Part shown: piece after piece, positions 7,539-11,343 of the stretch | Position numbering within the stretch: the first letter of the stretch is position 1 | How the letters are laid out: every line of letters starts with the position of its first letter | Assembly (NCBI GenBank): GCA_021800745.1 | Contig: JAJYYS010000039.1 | Coordinates: 1-11,343 of the forward strand | Source: a bacterium | Lineage (GTDB): Bacteria > SZUA-79 > Acidulodesulfobacterales > Acidulodesulfobacteraceae | Length of the DNA stretch: 11,343 bases | Direction of reading: 5' to 3' | Position numbers and translations under genes: made by a program | The notes under the pieces: generated by a model | What the model saw: the letters and a program-made list of their open reading frames with translations, nothing else | Told to the model about the DNA's origin: nothing | Database searches by the model: none

Positions 7539-9032
7539 ATGACAAATATAATAGCGGCGATAATATTCATTCTTATCTCTATTGTAATGATTACGACCGA
7601 CTCGGCTATTTTAAGGCATAACGCCTATAATTCAGCACTGCAGGCAAATGTCGTAGTGGAAGCGAAAGAGTTGCAGGAATTCACGCAAGCAGCATATGAT
7701 TATTCTGAGTCCTTTAATGTCCCATTGTCTAAGACTGCTTTAACAGTTTCTAATTTGCAATCCTACGGGCTTCTGTCGTCCACGTTCCCAAAAACTACCC
7801 CTTTCGGACAGTCTTTTATTGCAATATATTCTACTGATGTATGTAATAAAGATGTAATGGACCTAGAAGTTTATGCCTCCGGAAACTACAATACAGACCT
7901 CTTGGCTAAAAACGGCCTGTCCGGGTCGCTTGGAGTCTTAAGCCTTAACGCCCAGGTGGAAAACGAATTATCCAGCCTTAATATGTCATTTGCAAATGCC
8001 CATAATCCCTGTATTAATGGAGGGGCATCTTTTTATATTGGGCAAACCCAGTCAAATTCTAATATTATTAATTTATACGGTGGCGGCACGATCTCAACCT
8101 CGAATACTGTCTCTTCCGTTGGTGCAGCTACGTATGTATACGCGCCGAATCAGTGGGGATATTTGGTTTTTACAATTTCCAACGGGATTATGGATGAATG
8201 GGGAACCACGAACGGAACCGCGACCTATATTAACTGGAATAATTTAACGAATTATCCGGAACTAAACGTATCCGGCTGGGGGTTATCGTGCCCGACTGGA
8301 TCTGCTATTATTACTGGCGCGGCAAGCAATAGTTATAACGATGCGACTGTGTTTTTTACGAATGGATATTGCGTACCGGCGTATAAATCTCAAGTTAATT
8401 CACTGACGTTGCGGAATCAGCATAATTTACCACAAGTTTTTAATCTTTCTGCTGGACAGTCTTTCTACGGCGAATTTTCCATAGGTGGCACTGACCCAGC
8501 TAATGCTTATATGTACGGAGGGAGTTATCCCGTGCCTACTAGCACATACAACTACTTAAGCTCTGTTACCGGCATTAATAACAATATATATGGGGTAGAA
8601 AGTTATTTTCAGTCATACCCGCCTTATAATCCTATTCCAAACGGCCAATATCCAGGAGCTAATTTTATCCCCTTAGAACCGCTGTATAATTTTTTCGACA
8701 GCGTAGGGGCAGATATCTCGGTTAACGGGGTCGTCTATCAGATAGTGGAGTGGAAATACAGCTTAATAACCGGAACCGGCATCACTCCGTCCCAGGCCGG
8801 CATGAACCAGTGCAACCCGGAGGGAACATGTTTTCCGGCCGGGGCGACGATATGGCAGTCTCCATTAGGGATCAACCTCGGCAGCTCTATCGACAATTAC
8901 GGAGGCGGTTATTATATAACCGAGAACCCGGCTAATTCTAACAGTTACAGCGGCGTAATAGATTATGTTCCTTATAATAATGGGCCAACATATGCGGCCG
9001 GCTTTACTATTCCGACCCCGCTTATAAATTAA
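7539..9032 (+). CDS. PilV-like minor pilin / pilus tip protein 2
   Basis: Tandem paralogue of the preceding gene in architecture. It has a hydrophobic N-terminal helix (residues 4-20), then an AKELQEFTQAAYDYSE segment, LQSYGLLSSTFPKTTPFGQSF (a PilV-like block shared in pattern with the NYLSSSF...PFGE block of protein 1), and NTDLLAKNGLSG. The remaining roughly 360 residues are rich in Asn, Gly, Ser and Tyr and do not visibly align with protein 1. The N-terminus, MTNIIAAIIF, has no Gly cleavage site and no Glu5. A weak GGGG precedes the ATG by 7 nt, and the gene follows the previous stop by 4 nt. Base composition rises in G+C over the last third (about 8690-9030). Likely an alternative tip or adhesive minor pilin. 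Confidence 0.68.
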   Translation: MTNIIAAIIFILISIVMITTDSAILRHNAYNSALQANVVVEAKELQEFTQAAYDYSESFNVPLSKTALTVSNLQSYGLLSSTFPKTTPFGQSFIAIYSTDVCNKDVMDLEVYASGNYNTDLLAKNGLSGSLGVLSLNAQVENELSSLNMSFANAHNPCINGGASFYIGQTQSNSNIINLYGGGTISTSNTVSSVGAATYVYAPNQWGYLVFTISNGIMDEWGTTNGTATYINWNNLTNYPELNVSGWGLSCPTGSAIITGAASNSYNDATVFFTNGYCVPAYKSQVNSLTLRNQHNLPQVFNLSAGQSFYGEFSIGGTDPANAYMYGGSYPVPTSTYNYLSSVTGINNNIYGVESYFQSYPPYNPIPNGQYPGANFIPLEPLYNFFDSVGADISVNGVVYQIVEWKYSLITGTGITPSQAGMNQCNPEGTCFPAGATIWQSPLGINLGSSIDNYGGGYYITENPANSNSYSGVIDYVPYNNGPTYAAGFTIPTPLIN

Positions 9033-9048
9033 ATCCGAGAGGTAGACA

Positions 9049-9684
9049 ATGATTAATAAACTTGCAGTCGCCGGCCAGAATGCCGACATCGATGTAGAGG
9101 AATTTATTAAATTTTATTTAGCTGTTGCGAATAGAAATTTAAACCATCTTGGAAGGCACAGCGAGAACGTGCAAATCATCACGGACGCGATAGCGAAAAA
9201 TACCGGCATAAAACCGCTGGAGCGGCAAATTCTTAAATACGGCGCCCTGCTCCACGACATCGGCAAGATATTCCTGCCGGCGGAGATTTTAAACGCCGGC
9301 AGGACGCTTACCTCGGTCGAGTTTGAAATAATCAAAACGCATACGATGTTCGGCTGGAATGCCTTGGATTTTTTCCATAGTCTGCCTGCTGAAATAAAAA
9401 CGTTTGCCATGACACACCATCACAGGAACGGACATGGATACCCCAAGCAGTTTATCCATAAAGTCGACACAGACACGCTTTTAGTAGATATCCTCACGGC
9501 AGCGGATTCCTTCGCCGCGATAATGGAGCCCAGGGTATATAAAAGACCCTTAAATAAAGCTCAGGCGCTCGCGGTAATTAACGACCCCGATAACGATAAG
9601 AATGCAGGTTTAAACCGCGGGGTCTTGGAAGTGTTGAAGCATCTCGTGGACAATGAAAAAATAAGCCTTAACAGCTTTTTTTAG
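9049..9684 (+). CDS. Stand-alone HD-GYP-like c-di-GMP phosphodiesterase
   Basis: Predicted cytoplasmic metal-dependent hydrolase that degrades c-di-GMP. Visible motifs are RHSENV (His37), the HD pair in LLHDIGK (69-70, Lys73), KTHTMFGW (His98), THHHRNGHGYP (His123-125 and GYP 130-132), and AADSFAAI with Asp153 followed by YKRPLNKAQAL. This is the HD-GYP order. The usual HHExxDGxGYP reads HHHRNGHGYP, so one acidic residue is replaced. There is no receiver or sensory domain; 211 aa is close to the bare catalytic domain. A GAGAGG lies before the ATG, 16 nt after the pilV-like stop, so it may be the last gene of the pilus operon. Codons are richer in G+C than in the central pilus genes. Activity and substrate are inferred. 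Confidence 0.82.
   Translation: MINKLAVAGQNADIDVEEFIKFYLAVANRNLNHLGRHSENVQIITDAIAKNTGIKPLERQILKYGALLHDIGKIFLPAEILNAGRTLTSVEFEIIKTHTMFGWNALDFFHSLPAEIKTFAMTHHHRNGHGYPKQFIHKVDTDTLLVDILTAADSFAAIMEPRVYKRPLNKAQALAVINDPDNDKNAGLNRGVLEVLKHLVDNEKISLNSFF
9663..9682 (+). terminator. Weak candidate terminator at the end of the pilus operon
   Basis: AAGC at 9663-9666 can pair with GCTT at 9674-9677 and runs into a T tract ending at 9682. The stem is only 4 bp before a mismatch and lies within the last codons of the HD-GYP gene. It sits where an operon end is expected, because a separate promoter follows. Confidence 0.3.
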
Positions 9685-9734
9685 ACTTAATATTTATCGG
9701 GCGGGTTTTATGGGAAATTTTACAGGTCTTTAAG

Positions 9735-9800
9735 TTGTCATCGATTTGTAATATAAATTTAACCGTTTCGTAATAAAACCGTCATAATCTCGTAATATTA
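9735..9800 (+). promoter_or_regulatory. Pho-box-like array of 11-bp direct repeats
   Basis: Six consecutive 11-bp units can be laid out: TTGTCAT (9735), TTGTAAT (9746), ATTTAAC (9757), TCGTAAT (9768), CCGTCAT (9779) and TCGTAAT (9790), each followed by 4 mostly AT-rich bases. Five of six fit YYGTMAT; the third is poor. This equals three 22-bp dimer sites. PhoB-family response regulators are known to bind tandem 11-bp repeats close to CTGTCAT plus 4 AT-rich bases. The last unit core ends 10 nt before TATAAT at 9807, the geometry of PhoB-activated promoters that lack a good -35. The identity of the regulator is inference. Confidence 0.6.
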
Positions 9801-9806
9801 GTTTGA

Positions 9807-9812
9807 TATAAT
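9807..9812 (+). promoter_or_regulatory. -10 element TATAAT
   Basis: A perfect sigma70-type -10 with no good -35 hexamer at 16-18 bp, consistent with an activator-dependent promoter driven from the repeat array upstream. It would give a leader of roughly 20-25 nt, with AGAGGAGG at 9828-9835 serving the ATG at 9842. Confidence 0.6.
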
Positions 9813-9841
9813 CATAAAATTGAATTTAGAGGAGGCATTAA

Positions 9842-10096
9842 ATGTGCGTTAAATTTCCGGATAAACCTAAATCTCTTAAAGAATTAACCGTAAAAGACGG
9901 TATTAATTTTTTAAAAGCTTTTGTTATAACTATATTTATCGGTGCAGGAATAGCTTTCACGGGGCTGTTACTAGGACATAACATAATAATTAATCCTAAG
10001 GATTATTTGTCAAATCCGCCTACTAATCAGGAATTAAGGCAATTAAACCAGATAAAATTAATTATTAATAAACTAAAAGCAGAGCAGTATAAATAA
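9842..10096 (+). CDS. Small single-pass membrane protein, 84 aa, unknown function
   Basis: I do not recognise this protein. A short charged N-terminus (with KFPDKPKSLKEL) leads to one membrane helix at about residues 22-46, containing the small-residue run IGAGIAFTGLLLG. It is followed by a polar tail of about 35 residues, with NPPTNQELRQL and a Lys-rich amphipathic end. The start is secure: AGAGGAGG lies 6 nt before the ATG, the strongest initiation signal in this part of the window. It is the first gene after the Pho-box-like promoter and therefore may respond to that regulator. It could be a small regulator or anchor for a membrane complex, but nothing in the sequence shows this. Confidence 0.75.
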   Translation: MCVKFPDKPKSLKELTVKDGINFLKAFVITIFIGAGIAFTGLLLGHNIIINPKDYLSNPPTNQELRQLNQIKLIINKLKAEQYK

Positions 10097-10128
10097 TTTC
10101 TTTATAAACTTATATATAATGCTCCAAA
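10097..10128. other. Short AT-rich spacer
   Basis: The spacer contains TATATATAAT, with a TATAAT at 10115-10120, but no convincing -35 element and no purine ribosome binding site before the ATG at 10129. It may be a weak promoter or only AT-rich spacer. Confidence 0.3.
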
Positions 10129-10488
10129 ATGAAATATATAATAGCCGCAGCAATAAATATAATTTCGATTATCCAAAAAAACAACGATGTTCCATACCAG
10201 GGCAAGTTACCCGCATACGAAAAACCTGATATATGAAAACCATATGCTTTTTGGGCGTGGCTCTGCAACACCTGCCCCCAATTATACCAAAGAAAAGGCG
10301 AAGACTGGTATTTGGATTATATAAGAGCATGGAAGGCAAAAGAAAAAGCTCCGGAGGGATTTGTTCCCGAAAGGCTTCTTAAGGGACGAGAGGGGCGTGA
10401 ATGGCTGGAAGATGAGCCGGCGGGACAGGATAAAAATAAAATAGATATCGAGGCTTTATTGAGGGATTTAAAGAGCGGCAATGTATAA
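10129..10488 (+). pseudogene. 119-codon gene interrupted by one in-frame TGA
   Basis: Reading from ATG at 10129 gives 35 codons, a TGA (codon 36, nt 10234-10236), then 83 more open codons to TAA at 10486-10488. Both sides look like one protein: YQGKLPAYEKPDI, the TGA, then KPYAFWAWLCNTC. Downstream is a polar C-terminal region with DWYLDYIRAWK, EGREWLEDEP and IDIEALLRDL. A Trp codon TGG changed to TGA is the simplest explanation, since the surroundings are Trp-rich. A CxxC pair (CNTC) follows the break. There is no ribosome binding site before the ATG, and no in-frame ATG after the TGA; the first TTG is codon 62. Its end lies 22 nt before the VirD4-like gene. I do not recognise the family. 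TGA also ends the ATPase gene, so a changed genetic code is unlikely. Sequencing error remains possible. Confidence 0.6.
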
Positions 10489-10510
10489 AAAATAAAAGGA
10501 GGAAAATATT

Positions 10511-11254
10511 ATGGACGATATAATTTTAACGCATTCGTTAACTACAAAAGGAAATAATTCCAATATTCTCGTCGTAGGTTCCTGCCGGACGGGTAAAACT
10601 AATTTCTTTGTAAGACCAAACCTGTTTCATATCAAAGATTCCGTTACCGTTATTGCAAGAAATGACGATAACATTGACGATACGATAAAATACAGGCAAA
10701 ACGAATTAAAACAGCTTATCTTTGATAAGACGATTCCCGACATAGAAAATAGTAAACGCCATAGATGGACGGCCTACTTAATAGGATCTTGCCATGATGA
10801 AAGAGAAAGGAATTTAATAGTTAAGCACGCTGAAACTATATTGACGGGCTATTTAGAAAAAAATGATAAAAATAATTATGTAACGGTTATAATAGACGAT
10901 TTAACCGATTTTACTTTCGATAAATATTTTCTTTTAGATATGCTCGAACAGGGCAAATCTCGCGGAATAAGAGTCGTAGCAACATTACAGAATATAAACA
11001 GGTTAAAGCAGACATATTCCGAAGAGCATACCGAAAAGATTTTAAATCAATTTGGGATTAAGATGTTTTTTCAAAATAATGATCCCGATGATGCCGAATA
11101 TATCGAACAAAGATATATCTATCCGATAACCTGCGCAGATATTCTTAATCTTGGCCGTGATAAATGCGTTATAACGGGACTTAAAGACAAACCCGTATTA
11201 TACAAGGATAAAATACAGCACTGGTTTTCTTATGGAAAAATATGGGAGGTTTAA
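10511..11254 (+). CDS. Compact VirD4/TraG-like ATPase, 247 aa
   Basis: P-loop ATPase resembling the soluble motor of type IV coupling proteins, which feed DNA or protein substrates into conjugation machinery. Motifs are Walker A GSCRTGKT (23-30) followed by NFFVRPNL (compare the SGKGxxxVxPNL pattern), Walker B VTVIIDD (124-130), a sensor-like VVATLQNINRLKQTYSEEHT (155-174), and a FQNNDPDDAEYIEQ segment typical of TraG/VirD4 C-termini. It lacks the N-terminal membrane helices and most of the all-alpha domain; full coupling proteins are usually 500-700 aa. AAAGGAGG at 10495-10502 sits 8 nt before the ATG, so the short form is a genuine start. No relaxase is visible nearby. It could instead be an ATPase of another mobile-element packaging or transfer system. 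Confidence 0.72.
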   Translation: MDDIILTHSLTTKGNNSNILVVGSCRTGKTNFFVRPNLFHIKDSVTVIARNDDNIDDTIKYRQNELKQLIFDKTIPDIENSKRHRWTAYLIGSCHDERERNLIVKHAETILTGYLEKNDKNNYVTVIIDDLTDFTFDKYFLLDMLEQGKSRGIRVVATLQNINRLKQTYSEEHTEKILNQFGIKMFFQNNDPDDAEYIEQRYIYPITCADILNLGRDKCVITGLKDKPVLYKDKIQHWFSYGKIWEV

Positions 11255-11265
11255 AAAGCGTTTAA

Positions 11266-11343
11266 GTGGAAATAGATAATTGCAAAGAACGGGTATTTTT
11301 TATAAAACTACATACCGACGGTTATTATTACTACGAATTCGTT
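11266..11343 (+). CDS. Start of a further ORF, truncated at the right edge
   Basis: A GTG at 11266, directly after an in-frame TAA, opens a frame that continues to the end of the window (26 codons), with the segment KERVFFIKLHTDGYYYYEF. The only purine block, GGAGG at 11245-11249, is 16 nt away, which is far for a ribosome binding site. There is no alternative ATG in this frame. Too short to assign. Confidence 0.4.
   Translation, partial: MEIDNCKERVFFIKLHTDGYYYYEFV

Noticed and set aside
7990..8247. Plus-strand alternative frames at 7990-8247 and 8750-8935
   Set aside because: They are shadows of the second pilV-like gene with no ribosome binding site or recognisable protein features.
9746..9811. 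22-bp repeats as plasmid replication iterons
   Set aside because: Three units at 22-bp spacing fit iteron length, but only about 8 of 22 positions are conserved, a finer 11-bp register explains them better, and there is no rep gene or DnaA box cluster nearby.
10234..10290. Selenocysteine at the in-frame TGA
   Set aside because: The only stem I can draw after the TGA (CCA/TGC with GCG/TGG) has its loop about 11 nt away and starts with T's, unlike bacterial SECIS elements, which need a suitable distance and a G at the loop start. No UxxC or CxxU pair is formed.
1..11343. tRNA, rRNA, CRISPR arrays, insertion sequences
   Set aside because: I saw no cloverleaf-like segments, no spaced identical repeats of CRISPR length, and no transposase or terminal inverted repeats.

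Overview
The window is a densely packed block of accessory genes, all on the + strand, from an AT-rich bacterium. All clear start sites carry purine-rich ribosome binding sites. The core is a type IVb pilus cluster in the same order as the thin-pilus operon of IncI-type conjugative plasmids such as R64 (pilO, ATPase, pilR, pilS, ..., pilV). That suggests a plasmid, an integrative conjugative element or a derived chromosomal pilus locus in a Gram-negative, proteobacteria-like host. I cannot name the species; an uncultured deltaproteobacterial-type lineage is only a guess.

Layout. Positions 3-644 hold the 3' part of a membrane-anchored GGDEF diguanylate cyclase that runs off the left edge. Positions 668-1021 hold an unrecognised small protein. 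Positions 1033-9032 are the pilus operon: PilO2-like inner-membrane protein, assembly ATPase, polytopic platform protein, PilS-type major pilin, a second smaller PilT-like ATPase, and two large PilV-like minor pilins in tandem. Junctions overlap by 8 nt or leave 1-15 nt. A stand-alone HD-GYP-like protein (9049-9684) follows. At 9685-9841 lies the only sizeable regulatory region. It carries an 11-bp-phased array of YYGTMAT units resembling a Pho box, ending 10 nt before a TATAAT. It precedes an 84-residue single-pass membrane protein (9842-10096). Next is a 119-codon gene interrupted by one in-frame TGA (10129-10488), then a compact VirD4/TraG-like ATPase (10511-11254). A truncated ORF starts near the right edge.

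How the genes may work together. The assembly ATPase contains two 24-residue repeats of the MshEN (GSPII_E_N) c-di-GMP-binding type. They sit between its N2-like domain and its Walker ATPase core, not at the N-terminus where they are usually found. With a c-di-GMP synthase upstream and an HD-GYP-type phosphodiesterase downstream, the locus looks like a self-contained write/read/erase circuit for pilus control. Each family assignment rests on visible motifs; the circuit is inference. The VirD4-like ATPase hints at a link to DNA transfer, but no relaxase, mating-pair genes, secretin, prepilin peptidase or recombinase gene is visible here.

Other points worth attention are a perfect 16-bp GC-only inverted repeat inside the first pilV-like gene, and pilin-like N-termini that lack the usual Glu5 and have almost no leader.
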